DNA of 10,590 nt, from NCBI GenBank assembly GCA_024220525.1, contig JAMYWO010000032.1:230377-240966 (forward strand). Direction: 5' to 3'. The DNA is from Cochliopodium minus. Lineage: Eukaryota; Discosea; Himatismenida; Cochliopodiidae. Position 1 is the stretch's first letter; each line of letters begins with the position of its first letter. Positions 1 through 10,100 of the stretch are shown one piece after another. Made by a program: the position numbers and the translations under genes. The notes under the pieces are model-generated. The model was not told the DNA's origin. It was given only the letters and a program-made list of their open reading frames with translations, and did not search any database.

Positions 1-84
1 AAAAAATTTGAAATAAAAAATAAAAAATTTGAAATAAAAAATTTGAAATAAAAAATTTGAAATAAAAAATAAAAAATCAAAAAT
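1..84. repeat. Left arm of an inverted AT-rich repeat (A6-TTTGAAAT units)
   Basis: Irregular tandem copies of a 14-base unit (AAAAAATTTGAAAT), with AAAAAAT spacers. Its reverse complement closely matches the array at about 378-483, including a variant stretch TTTTTGATTTTTTATTTTTT that enters both arrays. The two arms bracket the GH47 exon. For the minus-strand GH47 gene this lies in the T-rich intron downstream of the exon. Confidence 0.85.
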
Positions 85-156
85 AAAAAAAATAAAGAAA
101 ATTAATTAATTTGGTAAAAAAATAAAAAATAGTAAAAAAATTAAAAAAACTTTTAC

Positions 157-350
157 TTCATAAAAACTGTCCGCCAGCCCACCAATGGTTAGTTTATCGT
201 GCGCGGTTTCAGAAATACGATTATAAAGGGAAAAATAAGTTCCATTTGCAGACTTTTTCTCCAAAGTTTTCAAAATGTTCAATGAGGCCTTACAATACTT
301 TTCATCTTTCGTTAAATAAGATAAAGTACAAAACTCCATTTGAAGAGTCC
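157..350 (-). CDS. Internal exon of a GH47 class I alpha-1,2-mannosidase (partial gene)
   Basis: This is one internal exon of 64 codons plus two leading bases. GH47 enzymes remove alpha-1,2-linked mannose from N-glycans in the ER or Golgi. The exon begins (G)TLQMEF, matching the family pattern G[ST]LQLEF, continues LSYLTKDEKY (family LSxLTGDxKY), and ends LTIGGLADSFYE, matching [LV]GGLxDSFYEY near the end of the catalytic domain. The GGL-DSFYE form resembles Golgi-type mannosidase I more than EDEM proteins. The acceptor AG is at 352-351 (minus) and the donor GTAAAAG starts at 156. Upstream residues (SSFNK) do not fit the family, which supports the acceptor. The exon ends exactly before the expected YLLK. 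No other GH47 exon is visible, including in the 156 bases downstream, so the gene is represented by this exon alone. The catalytic residues lie mostly outside it. Confidence 0.85.
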
Positions 351-377
351 CTTTATTAAATGAAGATTTTTATTATT

Positions 378-483
378 TTTTTTGATTTTTGATTTTTTAT
401 TTTTTATTTCAAATTTTTATTTTTTATTTCAAATTTTTTATTTCAAATTTTTTATTTCAAATTTTTTATTTCAAATTTTTTAT
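378..483. repeat. Right arm of the inverted AT-rich repeat (ATTTCAAATTTTTT units)
   Basis: About five copies of ATTTCAAATTTTTT, preceded by TTTTTGATTTTTTATTTTTT. This is the reverse complement of the array at 1-84. From 484 to 561 it grades into plain T-rich sequence ending in a normal acceptor, TATTGTAG, for the first VPS13 exon. The arms are roughly 80-100 bases and the spacer about 290 bases. Confidence 0.85.
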
Positions 484-561
484 TAATTATTTTTTATTGT
501 TTTTTATTTTTTTATTTTTAAATTCATATTTTTTTTTTATTTTTTTATTTAAATATTGTAG

Positions 562-3500
562 GTCCAATCATTTTAAATCTGAACAGAGAAGGAGCAAATT
601 TTATATCATTTGCTCTTAATCCATCTTCAGCAAAATTCGACATGAGAGAGGACTTCTATGTAACATTAGATGGGAAACTAGGAAGCTTCAAACTTGTAGA
701 TCATTTTTCTAAAAGTGATTTGTACAAAAACATTGCCATTGTAAACGATGAGAAGACTGTCGAGGTAAAACTGGGAGCATATCTCAACAAGTTCTCAAAG
801 CAAGGGAATTATGACATTTCTATCGAGCTTAACATGAGCGAAATCAGATTTAACATCATTTCAAGGCTTATTTTCGAGGTTATTCACTATTTTTCTCAGT
901 TGTCTAATTTGATCATGAAGATCATCCCTGATAGAATGACCGTCAATTATTTCGCTCCCAAAATTTCTCTCAAACTGAAAGTAAAGAACCCAATCATTGT
1001 TGTTCCAAAAAATTCAGAAAGTAAGGAGGCTTTAGTGATAGATTTAGGTAAAATTTTTTATTTTTATTTTTATTTTTTTTTCTTTATTTTTATTTATTAA
1101 TATCTTTATTTTATATTCAATTTTTTTAATTTTTTTTTTTTGAATTTATTTTATTTTTTTTATTTTATTTTTTTAAAAGGTGAAATATTTGTTTCCATTG
1201 ACGATAAAATGTGCGAAAACAAAGTTTTGAAGCTTGGCAACCAATACAAAGAAGATCATACATATTTGTGGGATCACCACATTTTAGTACAATTCAAAGA
1301 TCTCAACATCAACACAACAACCAACTTTTTTGAAAATGGAAAAGTGGATTATATTTTCAAAAAATTAACCAACACAATCAGAGTGAAAGTAATTATTTAT
1401 TTTTTATTTTATTTTAATTTTATATTTACTTTTTTTATTTATTATTTTTCTTTCTTTCATAATTTTTATCTTATTTTTAAAAATTTCAAAAAAAAGGCTC
1501 CTTTAACTCCAATTAAAGAAGAAAATTCAGCAGAGGTGTTGATTGAACTACCCGGGATTTATCTTTCTCTGAACGAATATCAAATAAACTTTTTGATCCA
1601 TCTCTTTGGAGGGAACTTGTCAGAGCACGAGTACTTACTCACCCAACCAACAATAATGAGTTTGGAAAACAAAGAAGTGAAAGAAAAAATTCTCCAAGAA
1701 AACATCCCCTCGAAAGTGGATATGCTCGTCAAAGAAGTTCATCTTACGATTCAATTTGGAGGAGGAAGTGACGAAGTAAAAGACATTCTCACTTTTCAGT
1801 TCAATGATGTTTCTTTGTCTCTCATGTCCTTTCCTGACGATTCTCTCGAAGTTACTTTGTACACTGTTAGCTTCTCTGTCTTGGATCATGCATCTGGAAG
1901 CAATAACAAGTTTCCTAAACTCATCCAATCTCTCCCATCTGTTGATTTAGATTCCCCTAAGGAGTTTTTCAAAGTACACGTACATTCTACTCCTAGTGGA
2001 GATGCTTTTGTTGATATTTGTGTCGGACCTATCATTCTTTATTTGGCTCCAGAAGGTGTTTGGGATCTCGTTATATTTCTCGTTCCTCTAATTAAAAAAC
2101 TTCGTCCTGTGATCCATTCTTTTGATTCATTGATACAAAAAGTTGTTGGGGTAAAATTTAATAGTGGATTGATTTAATTTTTTATTGTTTCATTTCATTT
2201 ATTTTAGATAAAATTGATGAACAAAGGTTCAACTTTTGTTAAATTTTATGCTGAATCTGCTCAAATGGAAATTTTGGAAAGTAACACCAATCCAAAGAGG
2301 TAATTTGATATCAAACAAAAAAAGATGATTCAAATTTATATTTATTTTCAATTAATTTATTTAGTTATTCCATTGGACTTCATTGTAAACTCGACATGGA
2401 TATTGAAGAAACAATGAAAATGAACAAAACAATAAAAATAAATGCATCTTCCATAAAACTCTACAAAAACCAAATGGGAGATCGTCTTTCGAGAAAAATA
2501 ACAATTTTGGAAGAGTTTGGAGTGGACATGGTCATTCATAAACAAAAGAACATCAGCGAAAAAATCTTCCTAAAATCAGAAAACCTCAATTTCTACTTTG
2601 CCAAGCAGGATTATGTATTGATCATGCTTTTGCAGGAAAGATGGTTCAAAGTCATCAACGATAATCCAATGAATCTCGCCGAAAAATTGGAATCATCCGA
2701 AATTGAAGAACTCCCTGATTTAGTTACTTTTGTAAAGTTGAAGGTTGAAGGAATTTCGATCCGTTTCCTCGAGGATTACAAAGGGAACTCCATCCCTCTT
2801 CTTTCCATCAATCTCACCAACACAAAGGCCACCATCACAACCACTTCTGAAATCTACAATTATCTGAAAGTGAATGCCGCAACTCATCTTTTCATTGATT
2901 ATTTCAATATAAGCAATCAATCATGGGAACCTGTATTGAGGTATATTCAAAAGATTATTTTCAAAAAATCCTGGTTTATATATTCTTATTTTTTTGATTA
3001 GGGGAATATATCAGATCGATAAACCTCAATTTTCAATCGAGAAGAATTATGTTGTTGATGTCAAAGTTGTGAGATCAGATGAGCATCCCATCAAAGTGCA
3101 AATCAAATCGGAATCCCCTTTATCCATCGCAGTCAATAGGAATCTGATCCAAACCGTCATCTATCTTGCAGAAAGTTGGAGCAAAATGGATTTCAAAAAC
3201 GAAGATATCTTGAACGAGAGAAAAGTGTTGAGGCCTTTCTTTGTTTTGAACGAAACAGGAAGGGAAATAAGCTATTGGCTCACTGGATCATCAGATCAAA
3301 AGATCATTTTAAAAGCAGATGATCTTCAACAACCAATCATCTTTCCACCAAATATAGATCTGATGCTTTCTCATTCTACAAATTATGATAAGATCCTTTC
3401 GGAGATGGAGAAGTTTACTTTGAATTTTCAAGTGGAAGGGATCAATCAACACATCAAAAGGCTTCCTCTGAACAGAGTCGAGCAGTTCTACATCCCTGTT

Positions 3501-5200
3501 GAGACAGATTGTAACTTGATCTATGAGATACATCTTGATACAGGATCAAAAATCTGTACATTACGATCTCCGATACAACTCAAAAATTACAGTAAAAATT
3601 TTAAAAAAAAAGAAATTTTAAATTATTATTTTAATTTATTGGAAAGGTGGAGCTGCCATTAACTTTTTACTAAAAAATCCAAAAACAAACGAAACTTTGG
3701 AAGTGAATATTCAATCAGAAAAGAGTTACTCCATCCCAATCAATAACATAAACGATCAAATATCTTTTTCTCCAAACCCATCTATATTAAAGTACAGTAC
3801 TGCAATAGATTTAGACAAACTAAAAGCAGGATCACAAGTTTTGTATTTTGTTCCGTTAAAATCAGCTTCAACATCGTTTTACTCTTTGGAGATAGTGGAA
3901 CACAAGTTTCCTTACTTCCCCAACTTTAATAGTTATTCTCTTATTCTGAGACCTTTGCTCGTGCTTGAAAATCTTCTCCCAAGGTCGATCACTTTTTCTG
4001 TAGTTGCAATGGACAATAAAGAAAATGTCCTTCAAAGTGGAACCATCGAAAAAGGAGAAAAGTGCAACTTGATAAAATGTAGCAACGGAAAGGAGTTGGG
4101 AATAAAGATCTCAACTAAACATTACAATAACAATAAAGCACCTTTTGAAAAATTCAACAATCCATCTTACATCACATCCGAAAAACAGCCCGAAAAAATC
4201 AACATTTACGATGACAACGATTCCATTTTGGAAGTTTCTTTGGTCCACAAGAACGTTTGCAGCAACAGCAAGATCATCTCTCTTTACACCAAGTTTTGGA
4301 TCAGAAACGAAACAAGCATGCAACTTTTCCTAACACAAAAGAAGAACAAACTGACTTCCAAAGGAGACAAAAACATAAACAAAAAGCAAATAAAGTCAGG
4401 ATACACTTTGTTACCCGGACAAAATATTCCCGCTCTCAAAAAAGAGTTTAGAGTAACTGATCATTCGTCTTGGTACGATAAATGTTTTGATAACGTCGAT
4501 ATCATGCACAATAGCAAGGACGACTTTAAGTTTCAGTTTTGGGATTCTTCTCCTTCGAAAGCTGTCAAGACGGGAGACCTTGAAAACACGTTTGATGAAG
4601 AATACGAGTTGAAAAGAGCTGATGGAGGTGTTTTTAATGTATGTTTGGAAACATATACGGGACCCAAAAAGTTTTACAGAACAACCATTGTCAAGTAAAA
4701 AAAAAAAAAATTTTTTTAAATATTTTTTTAATTAAATATTTTTTAACTTTTAAAACTAATTCTTAATTCATTTTTTATTGATCATTTATTTATTTTTTGA
4801 TAGATTGTGCAATAGATACATCATAACCAATCAAACAAATAAGGATATCGTATGGATACAACAAGGATGCACGGACAAAGAGTTTAACCTTGCTCCGAAG
4901 ACTCAAACCTTTCTCCAATTTCCATCAAACAAACCCAAAGTTCTCCAAATCAAGTTCAAAGACGAGAAATTTCCTTTTTCAAACGGATTCTTGGTTCAAA
5001 ACATTTCTTTGTTTGAATTACGACTTTCATTGGAGAATGTACACAAAAGAGTCATCATACAAACCACCACGGATGAATCTAACACTACTGCCATTATTAT
5101 AAGAGACGAAGATCCTTCTTTCAGCACTTTTTTGATTAGAAACGATACTTCCTTCAGTCTATCTGTTCAACAAAGAAAAACAAACGAAAAAGAATTTATT
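562..5200 (+). CDS. VPS13: VPS13 bridge-like lipid-transfer protein, middle part (eight exons, 5' and 3' incomplete)
   Basis: VPS13 proteins form a long hydrophobic groove that moves phospholipids between membranes at contact sites. Exons: 562-1047, 1180-1388, 1497-2150, 2208-2299, 2365-2940, 3002-3591, 3647-4694, 4804-5200. All phases agree, giving 1,350 codons after two leading bases. Exons 1-6 carry RBG beta-groove modules: PIILNLNREG near the start, then NPIIVVPKN and VIDLGEIFVSID, the latter spliced across the 1048-1179 intron, which matches the family's APxIIIP...VVDLG signature. From 3231 comes the VAB (SHR-BD) adaptor-binding domain, with five repeats whose invariant Asn is at 3249 (FVLNETG), 3970 (LVLENL), 4306 (WIRNET), 4829 (IITNQT) and 5141 (LIRNDT). 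The family has six repeats, followed by VPS13_C and PH-like domains. Those are absent: the gene stops at donor GTAAAA (5201), inside repeat 5. There is no start codon; the first exon needs a phase-1 upstream exon, which the exon ending at 10499 supplies. Confidence 0.92.
1389..1496 (+). other. Intron of exactly 36 codons with no in-frame stop
   Basis: Donor GTAATT follows ...TIRVK and acceptor AAAAAG precedes APLTPIKEE. The length is 108 bases, both boundaries are phase 0, and no stop occurs in frame. Read through, it would insert 36 mostly Phe, Tyr, Ile and Leu residues. I call it an intron because that composition matches the other introns here and not the flanking VPS13 sequence, and because a donor and acceptor are present. 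Confidence 0.8.
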
Positions 5201-5225
5201 GTAAAAAAATTCTATTTTTTAATTT

Positions 5226-5232
5226 TTAAGTT

Positions 5233-5269
<37 letters not shown>

Positions 5270-5310
5270 ATTTTTTATTTTTTATTTTTTATTTTTTATT
5301 TTTTATTNTT
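5226..5310. repeat. (TTTTTTA)n array with an ambiguous base, at the 3' break of the VPS13 middle part
   Basis: Near-perfect 7-base tandem copies of TTTTTTA with a few shortened units, starting 25 bases after the donor of the last VPS13 exon. The only non-ACGT base in the window, an N, is at 5308, at the end of the array. Sequence after about 5312 has a different, non-repetitive AT-rich character with no VPS13 coding. The same array closes the window at 10513-10590. Confidence 0.9.
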
Positions 5311-5320
5311 TTGATCAATA

Positions 5321-6165
5321 ACCCATTTTTTACATCTTCTAAAAGATCTTAGAATGTTTTAAATTTCTTTTCATTACAACTTTTATAAATCTATCCTTTT
5401 TCATATTTTGGAATCAAAAATTTAATTAAAATTTCAATTTTTTAATAATTAAATTTTATTTGTATAGTTTGAATTGTTCATAATGTTATCAATTTCACTT
5501 TTTTTTATAAGGTATTGTGGCTAAACAAGTCGCAACATTTCCAGGTTGTTCTATCCTTTTTTCATTCAAAAAGAATTATTAATTCTCTATTTATTGGAAA
5601 TTTTTTATTTTTTGTGATTTACCATATGTGGTGTACAAATTCGTTTGATTTAAGCTGCAAAGACAGTTCTATCAATTCTTAATTTTTTATATATTTAAAC
5701 CGAAAAAAATAATAAAAAATTATGAAAATCTTTATTTTTTGCAAACCTACAACTGACAAGAATAAGAAAATCTACTTTCAAATCTATCCTAATATCAGAA
5801 ATAAAAATTGTTATTCGGTGATTTTTTTTGACATACATGTAAAAATTACATTTTGCAAGAAAATATAATTAAAAAACATTCAAAATAAACCATAAATACT
5901 CAAAATTATAACTCATTTATACTTGATATTAAAGAAATATTCAAGATATATCCTGATTTGTTAAAAATAAAAATATTTATAATTTTTTTCAAACAAATAT
6001 TTATTTATACAATCCACATTAACAAATATTTTAAAGAATATTCCTTTTTTTGAAATAAGAAAGAGTTGGTTTATATTTAAAATCTTTGATTTCATTCACA
6101 GAAATACAAACAAAAATTTTGTCATTTTTTTTTGATTTGAAAGTTGTATTTTCTTGATAGCTTTT
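5321..6165. other. Gene-free AT-rich stretch upstream of the 5S rRNA gene
   Basis: I find no convincing exon, RNA gene or continuation of VPS13 here. All frames are broken by frequent stops. A short near-repeat, TCTATCCTTTTTTCAT, occurs at 5550-5565, with a copy one T shorter at 5390-5404; its meaning is unknown. A possible 33-base micro-exon at 5512-5544 was considered and not accepted. Confidence 0.6.
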
Positions 6166-6284
6166 GGTTACGATCATATCATGATGAATATACCGCATCC
6201 CGTCTCGATCTGCGAAGTCAAACATCATTGAGCTGTGTTAGTAGTGTGGTGGGAGACTACACGCGAAGCCACAGTGTTGTAACC
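6166..6284 (+). rRNA. 5S ribosomal RNA gene (complete, 119 bases)
   Basis: 5S rRNA is part of the central protuberance of the large ribosomal subunit. The ends GGTTACGAT and GTTGTAACC pair as helix I (six Watson-Crick pairs, then G-U, A-U and U-G). Family landmarks appear in order: GAATATACCGCATCCCGTCTCGATC, whose first part matches the GAATACACCGGATC type of eukaryotic 5S; GCGAAGTCAA in the loop C / helix III region; TGTTAGTAGTGTGGTGGGAGACTAC, the internal control region with the hallmark GGGAGAC; and a 119-base length, normal for 5S. It is followed at once by ten Ts. Protein reading frames that cross it on both strands are fortuitous. It stands alone rather than inside a tandem rDNA array in this window. 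Confidence 0.95.
6215..6260 (+). promoter_or_regulatory. Internal control region of the 5S gene (A-box to C-box)
   Basis: By position this corresponds to the TFIIIA-binding internal promoter of eukaryotic 5S genes. The A-box-like part is about 6215-6230 (AAGTCAAACATCATTG) and the C-box-like part about 6244-6260, containing GGTGGGAGAC. The C-box core is well conserved and the A-box is more diverged. The call rests on alignment to the 5S family and not on binding data. Confidence 0.6.
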
Positions 6285-6294
6285 TTTTTTTTTT
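6285..6294 (+). terminator. Pol III terminator of the 5S gene (ten Ts)
   Basis: A run of ten Ts starts at the base after the mature 5S 3' end, the usual Pol III stop. A second T-run begins a few bases later, at about 6300. Confidence 0.9.
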
Positions 6295-6568
6295 CATTAT
6301 TTTTTTTTTCATTTTGTTATTTAATTATTCTTTCTTTTTTTTTACATTGTCCTTTTCTATTTTTGGTGATGACAGAATTTTTTACTTATCCAAAGATTTC
6401 CCTTTCAAACAAAAATGATTTTATTTCAAAAAGTTTATGACAAAAGGAGAATCAAAATCTTATGAGAAAGAAGGTTTTCATAATCATTCAATTTTTTTCA
6501 TCTTGTTAAAGTAGGAAAACTCAAAGTGTTTTCAATATTAATCTAAAAAAAAAATTTAATTTTTTTTT
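6295..6568. other. Spacer between the convergent 5S and tRNA genes
   Basis: T-rich low-complexity sequence with no convincing gene on either strand. A plus-strand reading frame that runs from the 5S gene into this spacer (to 6440) has no recognisable protein character. GTGATGA near 6366 resembles a snoRNA C box but has no paired D box. Confidence 0.6.
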
Positions 6569-6576
6569 AAAAAAAA
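6569..6576 (-). terminator. Pol III terminator of tRNA-Leu (eight Ts on the minus strand)
   Basis: Eight consecutive As on the plus strand read as eight Ts on the minus strand, starting seven bases beyond the discriminator base of the tRNA. Confidence 0.85.
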
Positions 6577-6583
6577 GAAGAAA

Positions 6584-6664
6584 TGCAAGCGGTGGGGTTT
6601 GAACCCACGAACCCGGAGGATAAGATCTTAAGTCATACGCGTTTAACCACTTCGCTACACTTGC
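6584..6664 (-). tRNA. tRNA-Leu(UAA)
   Basis: This is a complete tRNA gene of 81 bases including the discriminator, with no encoded CCA. The acceptor stem pairs GCAAGTG with CGCTTGC (one G-U pair) and the discriminator is A, as expected for leucine. The D arm is GCG-AAGTGGTTAAA-CGC. The anticodon loop CTTAAGA carries UAA at 6630-6628. A 12-base variable region, TCCTCCGGGTTC, suggests class II, as tRNA-Leu requires, though its stem is short. The T arm is GTGGG-TTCAAAC-CCCAC. The anticodon stem has one U-U mismatch at the 29-41 pair. No intron is present. The gene is convergent with the 5S gene 299 bases away. Confidence 0.95.
6595..6657 (-). promoter_or_regulatory. Internal A-box and B-box of tRNA-Leu
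   Basis: The A-box TAGCGAAGTGG (6657-6647) fits TRGYNNARNNG, and the B-box GGTTCAAACCC (6605-6595) fits GGTTCRANYCC. These are the TFIIIC contact sites of Pol III tRNA genes. Confidence 0.85.
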
Positions 6665-7181
6665 TCTTATTTTACAAAGAATTTGATAATACTTAAGAAT
6701 CTATTTTTAATTTTTGATTAGAACATTTTAATTAAAGGTTGAAATCATTTCAAAGAAAAAGAGTTTAAATCTTTGATTTGTTGATTTTTGGGTGTTATTT
6801 AATTGAAAATTATTCAATTGTAAATTTATGAATGTTGAAATTTTGGATATGGATAAATTGTTGGATTACAAATCACATTCTTTATTTATATATAAATTAA
6901 TTATAAACATCTTTGGTGAATTTACTTGGCAGTCTAAATTATGGATCCTTATTGATTATTTTTTAATGATCTGACTTTAATTTTTCATCTTGAGATCCTT
7001 TTGAAATTTTTTTTTATTTTTTGTTGATTTAAAGTTTTTATTTTTGATTTGATGAAATTGAATCAAGAGAAGATTAAATCTGCAAAATATGATATTGTCT
7101 TGTTGATGTTTCAGAAATTTGAAATAAATTTGATATAAATAAAAAAAAAATCAGTTTTTCAATTTCTTTTCATATTTTTAA
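6665..7181. other. Intergenic and upstream region of the VPS13 start
   Basis: AT-rich sequence with no gene recognised. It should hold the promoter of the VPS13 N-terminal part. TATAAATA at 7134-7141, about 40 bases before the ATG, is TATA-like, but such strings are expected by chance at this base composition. The run of ten or so As just after it is similarly uninformative. Confidence 0.4.
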
Positions 7182-10100
7182 ATGGTTTTTGAGAATATAG
7201 TAGCAAATATATTAGAGAAACAACTTGGGCAATATGTAGTTGGATTAAAAAAGGAAAATTTGAAAATAGCAGTGAATAATGGAACAGTATCGTTGGAAAA
7301 CCTGGAAATAAACAAAACATTGTTTGAAACTTTAAATATACCCATCACAGTGAAAAGAGGATGTATAGGTAAATTAAAAGTGATAATACCATGGACAAAT
7401 CTCGGCAAAGATCCCACCCAAGTGTTCATAGACGATATATGTTTATTAGTGGTACCAAAGGAGGCCAGATATGATAAGGATTATAAAGAAAAAGAACAAA
7501 TAACAAAAGATAAAGCTCTTCAATTATTGCAATTGACCAAAGTGGAACTGTATGAGGCTCCGAAAGAGATTCCCAAGAATCAATCGAGGGGATTCGTTGA
7601 TAAATTGACGGAGAAAGTTTTGAGGAATGTTACAGTGAACATAAAGAACATTCATATTAGATATGAAGATGAATTATCCATTCCCAATGTAAGAAAATTC
7701 ACATATAAAAATATTATTTCAAAATTTCATATTTCACATTTTAATTATTGAAAAAGAAAATGTTTAGTTTTGGAGTATATCTTGAATCACTTCAAGTTCA
7801 ATCAGCTGATGAGGAATGGAAGCCAACTATCGTCACAAAAGATACTACCATTATCAGAAAAGTAAAAGAATATTTCAAAATATATAAGCATTAACATTTA
7901 ATTATCATTCCTAATTATCTTGATAATCAATTAATTACAGCTCCTTGATTTATATTGTCTATCTGTATATTTGGATACAAATGATAAACCAATTAAATAT
8001 GGAGAGAATCTATCTGAATTCAGCAAATCAATGGCATCAAGGGTAAAGTTGAAAAAAAGAATTTTTAAATTTCGGAGATAATATAAAATTAATTATAATC
8101 TTTTCAAAAATCAAAAATAAAAGATGACATCATCTTCGCATCAATACATTTTGAACCCATTTTCTGGTTATGCAAAAGTTATTGTGAATCAAGTTTCAAA
8201 AGGATTCCCAAGTCTTGTGGTAGATCTTCTTTTCGAGAAAGTTTTCTTGACTCTGAATCAAGACCAGTACCTGAGCTTTCTCTTTGCAGCAGAACACATT
8301 TCAAATGAGTTTAAACGATCAATAAACAGTGATTACAGACCAGAAAGCTTGTACCTTGCAAAGAGAGGATCGAAAGAGTATTATAAGTTGATGTGGGAAT
8401 ATGCAATCCAATCTGCACTTGGAGGCATCAAAGAAAAAAGAAAGAATTTCAAATTAGAATCTATTGTAAACTTCAGGAAACTTCGAATGGAGTATTTCAC
8501 TCTGTGGTTGAGAAAACTTTGTGATAAGAAGGATAAGAAAGAGAAACAAAGGTACAAAGAGATAGAGAGCTTCCTCACGTTTGATGAAGTTGCTTCTTTT
8601 AGGAATTTGGTTGACAGTTACTACTTGGAACAAAAAACAAAGATTATCGATGAAGCTGTCAAATCAAAAAAGTGGTACAGCTTAAAGTTAACTACGGAGA
8701 GACTGAAACAAAAAATTTTGGAGTCAGTACCGAAAGAAGGTTTTACAAACAAAAAAATTATAATTTACTATGATCCTGTTGTGACCACCATAAGCGAAAT
8801 CAATGAATCCAATGAAAAGTTGATTTTGGAGGAGGATGACGCCAAAGTCAAATTGAATGTTTCTCTTGGGCACTTGATCGTCCAATTACAAAACTCTGTT
8901 GATCAAAAATATTCTCCTATCACCAATCTAAGTTTCAACAAGATGGGAGTGGAACTTCAAATGAGAAAGGATTCTCTTTCTGTATTGAGTAATCTTCAAG
9001 AAATCGTGATGAAGGACAACACTACTTTGGATCGAGAAATTACCACTATTGAGCCTGCACCAAGTGAAAATAAAGATTCTTTGTTGAAATTTGAATTTCA
9101 TCAACCTTCCATCGATAAAAAATGTGCAAAATCAATCAAATTAGATTTCAAACCTCTTGATATCTATTTTTCAACAAAACTCATAGAAAAGATAGTTTCT
9201 TTTTTCGCTCCTCCTGAATTGACCATCATAGATGACTTTTCTCAAACCATCTCTCTTAGATTTCAAAGCTTCAAGAAAGAAGCGGAAAAACAAGCGAAAG
9301 AAGTAGTCAAAAATCAAGTTTCCAAAAAGAAGGAAACCCTTGATCTCCAAATTAACATAGAAGCTCCCAACATTATTATTCCCCAAAATTTTGATGATGA
9401 ATATTCTCCTTTTGTGGTGGTTGTTCTTGGAAAACTTTCTTTTTTCTCTGAATTCATAGAAACCGATTCTACTTCTCTTAAATACTACTACGACAAATTC
9501 GTTCTCCAATTAACAAACACTCAAGTAATTGTTTCAAGCACTTCAAAGTGGAGAGATCAATCTCTCAATGATGCAACTTCTACTGTCTTGGAAAAAATTA
9601 ACCTTCAAGTCGGAATTAACGTTGTTAACATTCCTTCCAAAAGAATCCCCAAACTGAAAGTAGATGCCAGGTTCACAAGTGCTATTGGCTGTTCTATATC
9701 TTCCCTAAAGCTATCACAAATGATTTCAACTTTGATTCCTTTGTCATCTCTTTCTAATCTAACTAAAATAACACAACCATTGGAAGAATCATCTGAATTT
9801 AGAGATCCTGATTTGCATTTCACTGAAGTTGTTGATAAAATGAACGAAATCATTACGACTGAAGAGGAGGAGGATCCGAATCTTCTTGATATACTCACAA
9901 AATCTGATCTATTGAATCAAATACCCAATCAAATCGAATTCAATTTTCAGCTCCCTCTCATCAAAGCATCTCTATTCGAAATGAAAGATAATATTCCTTC
10001 TGATATTTTGACCTTATCAATCTACGATATTGAAATCAATGCATCGAAATCTCTTGAATCCATAGAAGGGAATGTAAATAATAAAAAAAAAAATTCAATT

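Noticed and set aside
1-483. Inverted repeat as terminal repeats of a transposon carrying the GH47 exon
   Set aside because: The arms are simple A/T repeats, no target-site duplication or transposase is visible, and the interior is a housekeeping enzyme exon.
389-619. Plus-strand open frame rich in Phe, Ile and Tyr, resembling membrane segments
   Set aside because: It is a translation of the T-rich repeat and intron. Its last part overlaps the first VPS13 exon in a different frame.
1635-1928. Minus-strand open frame of 97 codons, and similar antisense frames at 2720-2920, 3309-3533, 4111-4323, 9171-9509, 9605-9898 and 10199-10515
   Set aside because: All are shadows of VPS13 exons whose plus-strand frames carry family motifs; the antisense products have no recognisable features.
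5512-5544. Possible micro-exon between TTTTTTATAAG and GTTGTT, reading IVAKQVATFP
   Set aside because: It would be only about 33 bases, shows no clear match to VPS13 after the fifth VAB repeat, and is isolated from any other coding sequence.
5390-5565. Direct near-repeat TCTATCCTTTTTTCAT as a possible regulatory element
   Set aside because: Only two copies are seen, in T-rich sequence with no nearby gene, so chance is likely.
6365-6374. C-box-like GTGATGA suggesting a C/D snoRNA
   Set aside because: No D box (CTGA) or terminal stem lies at a suitable distance.
6031-6440. Overlapping open frames on both strands (6031-6228 minus, 6144-6440 plus)
   Set aside because: They overlap the 5S rRNA gene, have no recognisable protein character outside it, and run into T-rich spacer on the plus strand.
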